Below are positions 1 through 9,215 of a DNA stretch of 64,000 nucleotides, piece after piece. Every line of letters begins with the position of its first letter. The stretch's first letter is position 1. Below the pieces are notes generated by a model. That model did not search any database. It saw only the letters and a program-made list of their open reading frames with translations, and was not told the DNA's origin. Made by a program: the position numbers and the translations under genes. Source of the stretch: Burkholderiaceae bacterium (GTDB lineage: Bacteria > Pseudomonadota > Gammaproteobacteria > Burkholderiales > Burkholderiaceae_C); NCBI GenBank assembly GCA_018780645.1, contig JADMJJ010000043.1, positions 1 to 64,000 of the forward strand, written 5' to 3'.

Positions 1-146
1 CGCTGCAATGCGGCCACCCGCCTCAACGCCCACACGCACTGCACGCCGCCCCACCTCTCGGCCATTGACGCGCAGCATGAGGTTGTGGGTACGTCCGGCT
101 CACCGACGTTCGTGCTCTGGCCGGAGCAAGCCCAAGGCACCTCTCC
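1..146. other. Unassigned edge region
   Basis: No gene can be supported here. On the minus strand, downstream of the LytTR regulator, an ATG at position 76 opens a frame that runs off the left edge (begins MLRVNGREVGRR), but there is no clear ribosome binding site and I do not recognise the protein. In related genomes hemC often follows this kinase-regulator pair, but the visible residues do not look like a HemC N-terminus. A plus-strand frame is also open but continues antisense into the regulator gene, so it is probably a shadow. Confidence 0.3.
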
Positions 147-1004
147 TCACCCCGCCGCCGCCCGCAAAGCCTCGCGCACGGCAGCCACCTGGCGTCTTGA
201 CACGGCCAGCCATTCGTCCACCGGGGCCACGCGCACGGCCCAGGTTTCCGCACCTTTGTCCGCCACCTTGTCGGCCATGGGCTCCGGGGCCAGTGCCTGC
301 CACTGACTGACGGCGCCATCTTCATCGGACTCGTCCGCCATCTGGCGCCGCTCCAGTTCGCGCACTGCCGCCTTGGCCACCAGCGCATTGCGGTGCACGC
401 GCAGAAATCGCTCGCCCAGGCGCTGCTCGAGGTCGGACAGCGCACCGTCCATGACGAAGCTCTGCGTGGCCGTGCGCAGGGTCAGGTATTTCAGCTCGGC
501 CTTGAAGTACAGCACCTCGCCGATAGGCACGCGCACCAGGCGGCCGCGATCGTTGATGACGATCACGCCGGCCTCTGCTGCCTCGGCGGGGGTCTGGCGC
601 TGCGACTCGGCGGCGGCGCGTTCGGCCTGGCGCTGGGCGACGCGGGCCAAGGCGGCGGCCAGACGCTCGCGGCGCACCGGCTTGGTCAGGTAGTCGATCG
701 CGTCGAGCTCGAAGGCGCGCAGCGCATGCTCGGCATGGGCGGTGACGAAGACCACCGCCGGGGCGTTCGGGCGCTGGCGCATCGCGTCGGCCAGGGCCAT
801 GCCGTCGGGGCCGGGCATCTGCACGTCCAGCAGCACCAGGTCGCAGGCATGGGTGCTGAGCCAGTGCTGGGCCTGCGAGGCCGAGCCGGCCTCGGCCACC
901 ACCTCGCAGGGCGGCTCCTTGCAGTCTTCCAGCAGGCCGCGCAGGCGCAGGCGGGCCATCGGCTCGTCGTCAACAATCAGCACTCGCAGGGCAGGGTTGG
1001 CCAT
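147..1004 (-). CDS. LytTR-family response regulator (AlgR-like)
   Basis: Cytoplasmic DNA-binding response regulator of 285 residues. An N-terminal receiver domain (about 6-120) shows the acidic pair D12-D13, phosphoacceptor D60 in LVLLDVQMPG, T88 and K108 (YLTKP). A C-terminal LytTR DNA-binding domain follows (about 145-270, with FKAELKYLTLRT and FLRVHRNALV). The ATG at 1004 is preferred over an upstream TTG at 1010 because the receiver domain begins immediately after it. It lies 20 bases downstream of the LytS-type kinase gene and is very probably its partner, an arrangement like AlgZ-AlgR. The regulated genes cannot be read from the sequence. Confidence 0.9.
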   Translation of the reverse strand: MANPALRVLIVDDEPMARLRLRGLLEDCKEPPCEVVAEAGSASQAQHWLSTHACDLVLLDVQMPGPDGMALADAMRQRPNAPAVVFVTAHAEHALRAFELDAIDYLTKPVRRERLAAALARVAQRQAERAAAESQRQTPAEAAEAGVIVINDRGRLVRVPIGEVLYFKAELKYLTLRTATQSFVMDGALSDLEQRLGERFLRVHRNALVAKAAVRELERRQMADESDEDGAVSQWQALAPEPMADKVADKGAETWAVRVAPVDEWLAVSRRQVAAVREALRAAAG

Positions 1005-1024
1005 GGGCAAAATTCGGGAATGAC

Positions 1025-2122
1025 TCAGCGGGGAATGACCAGATGCACGCGGAACTCGCCGCCCTCGCGGCGGGCCTCGAAACGAGCCGTCACATCATGC
1101 ATCAGGCGCAGCCGCTCGCGCACATTGCGCAGGGCCATGCCGTGGCCGGGCGTGGAGGCAAGGCCTGACACCGTGTTGGTGATGGTCAGATCGACCTCGC
1201 TGCCTCGCACTTGCGTGCGCACCAGCACATCGCCGCCGCCCTCGTTGGGCTCCACGCCATGGCGCACCGCGTTCTCGACCAGGGGCTGCAGCAGCAGCGG
1301 TGGCACGCGGGCCAGGCTGGCGGCGGGGTCCAGCTCCCAGCGCACGCGCAGGCGCTCGCCGAAGCGGATCTGCTCGATCGCCAGATAGCGCTTTGCCAGC
1401 TCGATCTCCTGCTCCAGCGAGACCGCTTCGCCGCCCTCCATCAGCGCGACGCGGAAGACCTCGGCCAGGTCTTCCAGCACCTCCTCGGCGCGGTGCGGGT
1501 CGACGCGCACCAGCGCGATCGCGGTGTTCAAGGTGTTGAACAGAAAGTGCGGGCGTATGCGCGACTGCAACTCGACCAGCCTCGCCGTTGCATGGGCCGG
1601 GCGCTGCATGCGCTCGCGCTGGCGCAGCCAGTAGAACAGGCTGGCGGCCATGGCCGCGCCGGTCAGCATGACCATGCTCTGGCGGAACAGATTGTCGGAT
1701 TCGGGGCTGACCAGTATCAGCAGCTGCCAGCCCAGGGCGGAACTGACCGCCCCCAGGCCCATCAGCGCCAGCCATTGCCAGGCCCTGCCCAGGCGGGCCA
1801 GCAGGCGTTGCAGCGCGCAAACGCTGATCAGCCACAGCAGCAACGCGGTCAGCGAGACCACCGTGCCGCTGGCCGTGAGCAGCGCCCATTGACCCGGATT
1901 GGCCGCCGCCAGCCCCATGCCCAGCGCCAGGCCGGCCTGGGTGGCGAGCAGCGCGCGCAGCACCACGCCGACGTGGCAGACATCGAACACCCGCTTGGGG
2001 TCGAACAGGGGCGGCAGGCCCTGAGGCTCGGGCTCGGTGGCCGGGAAGCTGCTGGAATTCAGACCTGCCCCCGAGTCGGCGGCGCCGGCTTCGGCAACAG
2101 GTGAGCGGTGGCTGGTGGACAT
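1025..2122 (-). CDS. LytS/AlgZ-type sensor histidine kinase
   Basis: Membrane-bound histidine kinase of 365 residues in the His_kinase (LytS/YehU) family. After a hydrophilic leader there are about four transmembrane segments between residues 50 and 165, then the family motif RPHFLFNTLNT with phosphoacceptor H192 and a HATPase domain with N-box LLQPLVENAVRHG (N283). No extracytoplasmic sensor domain is visible, so sensing is probably through the membrane part. It is transcribed into the LytTR regulator (20-base gap) and is divergent from argH. The ATG at 2122 is the only good start before the membrane region. Confidence 0.9.
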   Translation of the reverse strand: MSTSHRSPVAEAGAADSGAGLNSSSFPATEPEPQGLPPLFDPKRVFDVCHVGVVLRALLATQAGLALGMGLAAANPGQWALLTASGTVVSLTALLLWLISVCALQRLLARLGRAWQWLALMGLGAVSSALGWQLLILVSPESDNLFRQSMVMLTGAAMAASLFYWLRQRERMQRPAHATARLVELQSRIRPHFLFNTLNTAIALVRVDPHRAEEVLEDLAEVFRVALMEGGEAVSLEQEIELAKRYLAIEQIRFGERLRVRWELDPAASLARVPPLLLQPLVENAVRHGVEPNEGGGDVLVRTQVRGSEVDLTITNTVSGLASTPGHGMALRNVRERLRLMHDVTARFEARREGGEFRVHLVIPR

Positions 2123-2163
2123 GCCGCGATATTAGCCGCGGCGCCCGCGTGGAGGACGCTCGA

Positions 2164-2169
2164 TAGAAT
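2164..2169 (+). promoter_or_regulatory. Possible -10 element (TAGAAT) for argH
   Basis: TAGAAT lies 62 bases before the argH start and matches the common Burkholderiales -10 form. No convincing -35 is seen at the right spacing, so this is a weak call. Confidence 0.3.
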
Positions 2170-2231
2170 GGGCGCCACTCCCCGCTTCCCCTCACCGCTG
2201 GCCGCCCCGGCCATGTGGCACCTGAACCGCC

Positions 2232-3632
2232 ATGTCCGACAACCAACTCGACAAGAAATCCCAAGCCTGGTCCGCGCTGTTTTCCGAGCCCATGAGCGAG
2301 CTGGTGAAGCGCTACACGGCCAGCGTGTTCTTCGACCAGCGCCTGTGGCGTGCCGACATCAGCGGCAGCCTGGCCCACGCCGAGATGCTGGCCGCCCAGG
2401 GCATCCTGAGCGCCGACGATCTGGCGTCCATCGAGCGGGGCATGGCCCAGATCACCGAAGACATAGCAGCCGGCCGCTTCGAATGGAAGCTGGACCTGGA
2501 AGACGTGCACCTGAACATCGAGGCGCGGCTGACCCAGTTGGTCGGCGACGCCGGCAAGCGCCTGCACACCGGCCGTTCGCGCAATGACCAGGTGGCCACC
2601 GATGTGCGGCTGTGGCTGCGCGACGAGATCGACGCGATCCAGGGCCTGCTGCAGGCGCTGCAACTGGCCCTGGTGGACGTGGCCGAGAAGAACGCCGAGG
2701 TCATACTGCCCGGCTTCACCCATCTGCAGGTCGCCCAGCCGGTCAGCTTCGGCCACCATCTGCTGGCCTATGTCGAGATGTTCAGCCGTGACGCCGAGCG
2801 CCTGGCCGATGTGCGCAAGCGGGTGAATCGCTTGCCGCTGGGCGCCGCCGCACTGGCCGGCACCAGCTATCCGCTGGACCGCGAGCGCGTGGCCAGAACG
2901 CTTGCCATGGATGGCGTGTGCCAGAACAGCCTGGACGCCGTCAGCGACCGCGACTTCGCGATCGAGTTCACGGCCGCCGCCAGCCTGGTGATGATCCACA
3001 TCTCGCGTCTGAGCGAGGAGCTGATTCTGTGGATGAGCCAGAGCTTTGGCTTCATAGACTTGGCGGACCGCTTCTGCACCGGCTCGTCGATCATGCCGCA
3101 GAAGAAGAACCCCGACGTGCCCGAGCTGGCGCGCGGCAAGACCGGCCGGGTGGTCGGCCATCTGATGGGCCTGATCACCTTGATGAAGGGCCAGCCGCTG
3201 GCCTACAACAAGGACAACCAGGAAGACAAGGAACCGCTGTTCGACACGGTGGACACCTTGAAGGACACGCTGCGCATCTTCGCCGAGCTGGCCGGCGGCA
3301 TCACCGTCAAGCCCGAGGCGATGGAGCGCGCGGCCTTGAAGGGCTATGCCACAGCCACCGATCTGGCCGACTACCTGACCAAGAAGGGCCTGCCCTTCCG
3401 CGATGCCCACGAGGTGGTGGCCCATGCGGTGAAGACGGCCATCGCCAAGGGCGTGGACCTGTCGCAGCTGAGCCTGCCCGAGCTGCAGGTCTTCAACCCG
3501 GCCGTCGAGGCCGATGTGTTCGAGGTGTTGTCGCTGCGCGGCTCGTTGAACGCCCGCAACATCCTGGGCGGCACGGCGCCGGCCCAGGTGCGGGCCCAGG
3601 TGGCACGGCACAGGGCGCGCCTGGCGAGCTGA
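2232..3632 (+). CDS. argH: Argininosuccinate lyase
   Basis: Catalyses cleavage of argininosuccinate to arginine and fumarate, the last step of arginine biosynthesis, in the cytoplasm. The 466-residue length is normal. The fumarase/aspartase-superfamily signature [12 protein letters not shown] is at residues 284-295, including the catalytic serine of the mobile loop. [13 protein letters not shown] (112-124) and THLQVAQP (163-170) are the other two conserved blocks. It is divergent from the LytS-type kinase and is followed by a hairpin that looks like its terminator, so it is probably monocistronic. Confidence 0.97.
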   Translation: MSDNQLDKKSQAWSALFSEPMSELVKRYTASVFFDQRLWRADISGSLAHAEMLAAQGILSADDLASIERGMAQITEDIAAGRFEWKLDLEDVHLNIEARLTQLVGDAGKRLHTGRSRNDQVATDVRLWLRDEIDAIQGLLQALQLALVDVAEKNAEVILPGFTHLQVAQPVSFGHHLLAYVEMFSRDAERLADVRKRVNRLPLGAAALAGTSYPLDRERVARTLAMDGVCQNSLDAVSDRDFAIEFTAAASLVMIHISRLSEELILWMSQSFGFIDLADRFCTGSSIMPQKKNPDVPELARGKTGRVVGHLMGLITLMKGQPLAYNKDNQEDKEPLFDTVDTLKDTLRIFAELAGGITVKPEAMERAALKGYATATDLADYLTKKGLPFRDAHEVVAHAVKTAIAKGVDLSQLSLPELQVFNPAVEADVFEVLSLRGSLNARNILGGTAPAQVRAQVARHRARLAS

Positions 3633-3637
3633 AACCG

Positions 3638-3665
3638 GCCCCCTTGGATGGGGGGCTGTTCTTAC
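3638..3665 (+). terminator. Probable rho-independent terminator after argH
   Basis: A GCCCCC stem pairs with GGGGGGC around a TTGGAT loop, followed by a short T-rich run (TGTTCTT). It starts six bases after the argH stop. The T tract is poor, so efficiency is uncertain. Confidence 0.5.
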
Positions 3666-3731
3666 AGTTTCCGGTCTGTTCAAGGCAGGGGCATAGGACT
3701 ATCGTCCAGTCATCAGACTGAGGAGACTTCC

Positions 3732-4385
3732 ATGCGCTTTGCCCTGCTGCCTGCCGCCCTGCTGGCCACCACGCTTTCGATGCCGGCCATGGCCGACACG
3801 CTGACCTTCCCTGACGGCATATGCTCCAGCGCCGTCGACGGCTCCGGCGCCATGATCGCCTGCGGCAACTACTCGCGCATCAACCAGGCCCATGGCGATG
3901 TGGCCGGCATGCTGGACGTCAGCTACACCAGCGTCAACTCCAACGACCCGGCCAGCCTGATGTTTTGGGGCCCCGGCTACAACACGCTGCCCAGCGCCGT
4001 GTTCGCCGATGGCGGCGACGGCGCCTCCTTTGCCCGCATCACGCTGACCCCGGCGGCCGGCCAGATGGTGTCGCTGCAGGGCTTCGACCTCGGCGCCTTC
4101 CCAAACTCCACCCTGAACACCCATGTGCGCGTGTTCGCCCAGGGCGGGAACAGCTTCAGCTATGACGGCATGGTGGGCTCGCCCGGCGGCAACGCCACGC
4201 ACTTCGTCTTCGGCAACCTGCACTCCGGCACCGGCATCGTCATCGAATGGGAGAACTCGGCCTGGAACGTCGGCATGAACAATATCGAGTACAGCCTGGC
4301 GCCGGTGCCCGAGCCCGAGAGCTACGCGCTGATGCTCGCCGGCCTGGCCGTGCTGGGCTTGATGGTGAAACGCCGCCAGGGCTGA
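3732..4385 (+). CDS. PEP-CTERM sorting domain protein
   Basis: Predicted exported protein of 217 residues. It has an N-terminal signal peptide (MRFALLPAALLATT to AMA) and a C-terminal PEP-CTERM signal: PVPEPES followed by a hydrophobic helix and the basic tail KRRQG. Such proteins are recognised by an exosortase/EpsH system and often linked to exopolysaccharide and floc formation. The central part is a beta-rich domain that I cannot assign. The start is set by GAGGAG seven bases upstream; an in-frame start at 3648 would spoil the signal peptide. No exosortase gene is in the window. Confidence 0.88.
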   Translation: MRFALLPAALLATTLSMPAMADTLTFPDGICSSAVDGSGAMIACGNYSRINQAHGDVAGMLDVSYTSVNSNDPASLMFWGPGYNTLPSAVFADGGDGASFARITLTPAAGQMVSLQGFDLGAFPNSTLNTHVRVFAQGGNSFSYDGMVGSPGGNATHFVFGNLHSGTGIVIEWENSAWNVGMNNIEYSLAPVPEPESYALMLAGLAVLGLMVKRRQG

Positions 4386-4390
4386 GCCGA

Positions 4391-4876
4391 TCAGGGCTTG
4401 GCGCAGTCGCAGGGCAGCGCCTCGCCCCGGTCATAGAGCACGCGCCAGACGCCGGGCGCCTCGAGGCGCCAGACCGAGTTGAAGCGCGAGATCAGCTTGC
4501 CGTCGGCCCCCCAGACCGGGCCGGTGCTGTAGGCGAACTGGCCACCGGGTGCCAACTCCACCTGGTCGGGCGCCCAGGAAAACGGCGCCTGCGCACCGTC
4601 GAAGAAGCGCTTCCAGGTCGCGACCACCTCGGCCCGCCCCTTCTGGGTCTTGCGGCCGGCAAAGAACAAGGCGTCCTCCGACACGAACTGCGCAAAGGCG
4701 GCGATATCGCGCTGCGCCATGCTGCGGGCAAAGGCCCGCTCGGCCTCGGCCACCTGTAGCGTCAGCGGGTCACGGTCCAGCGCAGGCAGCGGGGTGGCTG
4801 GTTGCGCCGATGCAGGCAGGGTCGTCATCGCGATCAGCACGCCGGCCGCCGCGATCCTCGTGGCTGCATTCATCAT
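4391..4876 (-). CDS. Secreted SnoaL/DUF4440-like (NTF2-fold) protein
   Basis: Protein of 161 residues with a clear signal peptide (cleavage after about residue 24, ASA-QPA), so periplasmic or secreted. The mature part fits the NTF2-like DUF4440/SnoaL fold: an N-terminal helix (VAEAERAFARSMAQRDIAAFAQFV), then DALFF, then a W-rich beta sheet ending SVWRLEAPGVWRVLYDRG. Such proteins are often assigned ketosteroid isomerase-like roles, but no function is certain. GAGGAG sits before the tandem ATGATG start. It converges with the PEP-CTERM gene, five bases between the stops. Confidence 0.8.
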   Translation of the reverse strand: MMNAATRIAAAGVLIAMTTLPASAQPATPLPALDRDPLTLQVAEAERAFARSMAQRDIAAFAQFVSEDALFFAGRKTQKGRAEVVATWKRFFDGAQAPFSWAPDQVELAPGGQFAYSTGPVWGADGKLISRFNSVWRLEAPGVWRVLYDRGEALPCDCAKP

Positions 4877-4975
4877 CGAGCTCCTCGTTGTTGTGGCGGC
4901 GCGAGCTTCGCATCAAGACCCGGGCCATGGGGGGCAATGCGACGAAGCCGGCCAGCACCGGCATGAAGGCAGCGA

Positions 4976-5518
4976 TCAGGGCCCCAGATGCTCCAGCGCC
5001 TCCTGAGCCATCAGCTGGCCCAGCGGCCCGGGCTGGAAGCGGCCCAGCACCCGGGGCGTCAGCGCATAGTCGCGCTGGTTGGTGTAGTTCGACTGGCCTA
5101 TGGTCGGCAGCGAACCGGCCAGCCGCGGGCCCTTGCTGCCCAGCAAGGGATAGATGCGCAGCCGGGCCACCAGCATCAGGGCCTCGGGGTCGGAGAACAC
5201 CGAGGTCTCCAGAATCTGGTTGCAGCCGCTGGACACCGCCTGGGCCAGCAGCAGGCGCTGATTGCGCTGGATGTCAATAGCCTCCACCGGCAGCACCAGG
5301 GGTACCGCACGGCGGCCGCCGGCCTGCAGCGCCTGTGCCACCTGCTGGTTGAAACTCATATTGAAGCCATCCCACAGCTGGTTGCGCTGCGGCTGGTCGG
5401 GCTCGAAATTGCGGCCATGGCCGAACACCAGCACGCAGGGGCTGACCGGCTCCTGGGCCTGGGCGGCGGGGCCAAGCAGGCAGGTGACCATCAACAGGCA
5501 TGAAACAGCGAGACGCAT
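4976..5518 (-). CDS. Hypothetical secreted protein
   Basis: Protein of 180 residues with a signal peptide (MRLAVSCLLMVTCLLG to AQA), so probably periplasmic. I do not recognise the family. The mature region has two cysteines (in SPCVLVFGHG and SSGCNQILE), a repeated QRNQ motif and a C-terminal half of alternating beta-like strands (LMLVARLRIYPLLG). The start ATG at 5518 gives the signal peptide directly, but no clear ribosome binding site is seen. It is divergent from dinB (69 bases between starts) and stands alone on its strand. Confidence 0.7.
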   Translation of the reverse strand: MRLAVSCLLMVTCLLGPAAQAQEPVSPCVLVFGHGRNFEPDQPQRNQLWDGFNMSFNQQVAQALQAGGRRAVPLVLPVEAIDIQRNQRLLLAQAVSSGCNQILETSVFSDPEALMLVARLRIYPLLGSKGPRLAGSLPTIGQSNYTNQRDYALTPRVLGRFQPGPLGQLMAQEALEHLGP

Positions 5519-5587
5519 CGATGGGGGTGATGGAAGACAGACTTGGCAGTGTAGGCATAGCCGACCCCATCAACGCGACAATGCGGC

Positions 5588-6829
5588 ATGCCTGCAACGC
5601 TGAGCTCTCCGCCCCCACCACCAGGACGCCTGATCGCGCACCTGGACATGGACGCGTTCTATGCGTCGGTGGAGCTGCTGCGCTACCCCGACCTGAAGGG
5701 CCAGCCGGTGGTCATCGGTGGCGGGCGCCGTCATGAACCGGTGCTACGTGAGGACGGCAGCCGCGAGTACGCCCGGCTGCGCGACTACACCGGGCGCGGC
5801 GTCACCACCACCGCCACCTACGAGGCTCGCGATCTGGGCGTGCACTCGGGCATGGGCCTGATGAAGGCGGCCGTGCGCGCGCCCGACGCCATCCTGCTGC
5901 CGATGGATTTCGACGCTTACCGCATGTACTCCCGCCGCTTCAAGACCGCCGTGGCCGAGCTGGCGCCGGTGATCGAGGATCGCGGCATCGATGAAATCTA
6001 TATCGACCTCGGCGATGTGCCCGGCGCACGCGACGCCGTCGGTCACGACCCGCTGGGCGGGGTGCGCGCCCTGGCCCAGGAGATCAAGAACAATGTACGG
6101 CGCGCCACCGGCCTGAGCTGCTCGATCGGCATCACGCCCAACAAGCTGCTGTCCAAGATCGCCTCCGAGCTGGACAAGCCCGACGGCCTGACCATACTGA
6201 CGCTGGACGATATCCCCTCCCGCATCTGGCCTATGAGTCCGCGCAAGATCAACGGCATCGGTCCCAAGGCCGCGGCCAAGCTGGCGACACTGGGCATACG
6301 CACCGTCGGCGAGGTGGCGGCGGCCGAACCGGCCTGGCTGATCGAGCAGTTCGGCCGCAGCTTCGGTGCCTGGCTGCACGAGGCCTCGCATGGCCGCGAC
6401 GATAGGCCGGTGGTGACGCACAGCGAGCCGGTGTCCATCAGCCGCGAGACCACCTTCGAGCGAGACCTCCATGCCAGGCATGACCGCGCCGAGCTGGGCG
6501 AAATCTTCACCCGGCTGTGCGTGCAGCTGGCAGGCGACCTGCAGCGCAAAGGCTATCTGGGCCGCACGGTGGGCATCAAGCTGCGCTTCGAGGGTTTTCG
6601 CACCGTCACCCGCGACCTCACCCTGGACCTGCCGGTGCAGGACGCCGAGGCGATACGCGCCGCCGCCGGCGCCTGCCTGAAGCGGGTCGACCTGAGCCAG
6701 CGCCTGCGCCTGCTGGGCGTGCGCATGGGCGGCCTGTGCCGACCCGGCGACGTGCAGGCCAGGCGCCGAACGCCTCGCCCGGTGGCGGCGGCGGCCGAGC
6801 CGCCACCGGAGAATCTGACGCTGTTTTGA
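5588..6829 (+). CDS. dinB: DNA polymerase IV (Y family, translesion)
   Basis: Error-prone Y-family polymerase of 413 residues. Catalytic carboxylates are visible in HLDMDAFYASVE (D20, D22) and in RGIDEIYIDL. A helix-hairpin-helix segment (INGIGPKAAAKLATLGI) and the little-finger domain follow. Compared with E. coli DinB there is an insertion of roughly 20 residues in the fingers between VVIGGGR and RGVTTTATYEAR. The last residues, NLTLF, look like a C-terminal beta-clamp binding motif. No LexA box is evident in the short upstream region. The ATG at 5588 lacks a strong ribosome binding site. Confidence 0.95.
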   Translation: MPATLSSPPPPPGRLIAHLDMDAFYASVELLRYPDLKGQPVVIGGGRRHEPVLREDGSREYARLRDYTGRGVTTTATYEARDLGVHSGMGLMKAAVRAPDAILLPMDFDAYRMYSRRFKTAVAELAPVIEDRGIDEIYIDLGDVPGARDAVGHDPLGGVRALAQEIKNNVRRATGLSCSIGITPNKLLSKIASELDKPDGLTILTLDDIPSRIWPMSPRKINGIGPKAAAKLATLGIRTVGEVAAAEPAWLIEQFGRSFGAWLHEASHGRDDRPVVTHSEPVSISRETTFERDLHARHDRAELGEIFTRLCVQLAGDLQRKGYLGRTVGIKLRFEGFRTVTRDLTLDLPVQDAEAIRAAAGACLKRVDLSQRLRLLGVRMGGLCRPGDVQARRRTPRPVAAAAEPPPENLTLF

Positions 6830-6912
6830 GACGGTGCGCCCATCGGGCGGCGGTCATGGGTATGCTTGTCCTTGCCCATCTTCGTTCACTGTGCGACGGG
6901 CAGGAGGCAGGC

Positions 6913-9189
6913 ATGCAGCAAAGCGCAAGCGATACCCAGACCGGACGGGCAGCCACCTTGCTGGCCCGGCTGGAGGCCCCCGCTCTGGCCCATCCGCTGC
7001 TGGCGCTGAAGCTCTATGAACGCCTCGAGCAGCAATGCACAGAGAGCCGGCCGGCGGTGGCCCTGGTTGCGCTGTATGGTCAGTTCTTCGCGCTGGAGCG
7101 GCGCGGTCGGTCCGTCGAGATGCTGGAGCGGCTCGGCGCCGGCCTGGAGCTGGCCAAGGCCCGCCATCTGCCCGCCCACGCAGCCCTCATGCACGAGGCG
7201 CTGGGCCGCATCCGCTACCAACGCGGCGAGTACGGCGAGGCCACGCTGCACTGGTCCAGCGCCGTCGATCTGGCCGGCCTGGTGGGCAATATCCGCATCG
7301 GCGTCGCCGCACGCATCGGTCTGGGCCAGCTGCACTATGCGTTGAATGACTGGGAGGCCGGCGAGCGCTTTCACGCCAATGCGGACGAGATGCTGAGCAA
7401 TGTGGGCGACGACTATCTGCAGAGCAAGCTGTGCCTCAATCTGGGCGTCGGGCTGTTCAATCGCCAGCACTTCGCGGCCGCCGAGTTGCAGTTTCGCAAG
7501 GGCCAGGCGGCGGCACAGCGCGCCCGCCACCGCGACTACCAGGCCGAGGCGTTGTGGCATCTGTCGCGCTGCGCCGAGGCCCGCGGCCAGCACGAGCAGG
7601 CCACACGCGACTGCCGCCAGGCGCTGGAGCGGGCGGTGCGCTGCGGCTACACCTGGCTGCAGGCGGTGGCCAGCGCCACGCTTGCCGAACTCGCCAGCAC
7701 CGACGCCGACCACCAGCAGGCCATCGACGTGGCCGAGCAGAGCCTGCAACTGGCCAAGGCGCTGGGCGCGCGGCGCCTGCAGAGCTCGGCCCACAAGGCG
7801 CTGGCCCGCCTCTACCAGGCCAGCCAGCAGCTGCCCCGGGCGCTCGACCATCTGTGGCAGCACCAGGCCGTCGAGACCGAGCTCTACCGGCTGAGCCTGC
7901 CCGAGCGTCTGGGGGCCCTGGCACGCTTCGATCTGGGTCATCAGAGCTCAGAGGAGCGCTTGCTGAACCTGTCCAATCGCCACTGGGCGGTGGACTCGCC
8001 CGCCGATCTGCTGAGCGCCGCCGCCGAGATCAGCACACAGGTACTCGGCCTGATGCGGGTTGACCGGCTGCTGTTCTGGTGGGACGTCGACGGCACCGGC
8101 CGCTTCAGCAGCGCTGATGCGCCCGGCCAATGGCTGAGCGCTGACAGCTGCCCCGCTTATCTGGCCCTGCTTGAGCGCATGAACGCGCCGCTGACCCTCA
8201 CCGACCTGCGCCTGCACCCCTGCCATGCCGAGCTGCAGGCACTGAGCCCGGATGCGAAGTCGCGCGCGGAACTGGTGATCTACCAGCAGCAGCGGCCGCG
8301 CGCCGTGTTGTGGCTGGAGCACAGCCATCAGGCCCGCGCCTGGGCCCGCGCCGATGTGCTCAACGCCAGCCACGTTGCCAAGATCTACGAGCGCCTGCTG
8401 CTGAGCCTGGATCTGGCCCAGGCCAAGCAGGCCAGGACCGAGATGGAACGCGAGAAGATCGCCTCGCTGGGCCGGCTGGTGGCGGGCATAGCGCATGACG
8501 TCAACACCCCCATAGGCGTGGCCATCACGGCCGCCTCCTGCCTGGGCGACGCCGCTCGCCGCATGGCCACAGTGATCGGTTCGGGCAAGGTCAGCCGCAG
8601 CGAACTGCTCTCGCTGTCCGACCAGATGGGAGCCAGCGGCGAGCTGGTGGAGCGCAATCTGCAGCGCGCCGCCGCCCTGGTCGGTGACTTCAAGCGCATC
8701 GCCGTGGACCAGAACACCGAGGAGCTGCAGACCTTCGAGCTCGGCGAGTACCTGCGCTCGGTCGTGGCGGTGCACGGCCCGGCCCTGCGCAAGAGTGGCG
8801 CGTGGGCCGAACTGGAGATCGAGGCCGGCCTGCACATGACCCTGCCCCCCGGCCTGCTGACCCAGGTGTTCTCGAATCTGATCATGAACAGCCTCACCCA
8901 TGCCTTCCCGCAGGGCCAGGGCGGCTGCATCCGCATCTCGGCCCGGCGCGTGGGCGCAGAGGCGCGGCTGCAGTACAGCGACGACGGCGTCGGCGTCCCA
9001 ACCGAGGTACGTGCGCGCATGTTCGAACCCTTCTTCACGACCCGCCGCGGCCAGGGCGGCTCGGGCCTGGGCATGTATATGGTGCAGAGCATCGTCGAGC
9101 GACTGGGCGGTAATGTCGAACTGCTGCTCAGCGAGCGCGGTTTGTGCCTGGCGCTGAACCTGCCCCTCAGCGACGGCCCGTCGCCGTGA
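6913..9189 (+). CDS. Soluble TPR-repeat sensor histidine kinase
   Basis: Histidine kinase of 758 residues with no transmembrane segment. Residues about 1-330 are helical TPR-like repeats (for example LGRIRYQRGEYGEATLHWSSAVDLA). Residues about 350-500 look like a GAF-type sensory domain. The dimerisation helix GRLVAGIAHDVNTPIG carries H528, and a HATPase domain ends in GGSGLGMYMVQSIVERLGG. The frame is open far upstream into dinB, but AGGAGG five bases before the ATG at 6913 fixes the start. No receiver-domain gene is adjacent, so it is an orphan kinase; the nearest neighbour is a LysR regulator. Confidence 0.88.
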   Translation: MQQSASDTQTGRAATLLARLEAPALAHPLLALKLYERLEQQCTESRPAVALVALYGQFFALERRGRSVEMLERLGAGLELAKARHLPAHAALMHEALGRIRYQRGEYGEATLHWSSAVDLAGLVGNIRIGVAARIGLGQLHYALNDWEAGERFHANADEMLSNVGDDYLQSKLCLNLGVGLFNRQHFAAAELQFRKGQAAAQRARHRDYQAEALWHLSRCAEARGQHEQATRDCRQALERAVRCGYTWLQAVASATLAELASTDADHQQAIDVAEQSLQLAKALGARRLQSSAHKALARLYQASQQLPRALDHLWQHQAVETELYRLSLPERLGALARFDLGHQSSEERLLNLSNRHWAVDSPADLLSAAAEISTQVLGLMRVDRLLFWWDVDGTGRFSSADAPGQWLSADSCPAYLALLERMNAPLTLTDLRLHPCHAELQALSPDAKSRAELVIYQQQRPRAVLWLEHSHQARAWARADVLNASHVAKIYERLLLSLDLAQAKQARTEMEREKIASLGRLVAGIAHDVNTPIGVAITAASCLGDAARRMATVIGSGKVSRSELLSLSDQMGASGELVERNLQRAAALVGDFKRIAVDQNTEELQTFELGEYLRSVVAVHGPALRKSGAWAELEIEAGLHMTLPPGLLTQVFSNLIMNSLTHAFPQGQGGCIRISARRVGAEARLQYSDDGVGVPTEVRARMFEPFFTTRRGQGGSGLGMYMVQSIVERLGGNVELLLSERGLCLALNLPLSDGPSP

Positions 9190-9215
9190 CTCGCCTGAGC
9201 GCTACAGTCCGAGGC

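Noticed and set aside
1-60. NAHTHC-like residues on the plus strand suggesting an amidohydrolase
   Set aside because: The frame continues antisense through the LytTR regulator, and no further amidohydrolase motif appears.
1095-3683. Very long open frame on the minus strand across argH and the sensor kinase
   Set aside because: It lies antisense to two well-supported genes and its translation is Gly/Ala/His/Gln-rich without domains, typical of a GC-rich shadow frame.
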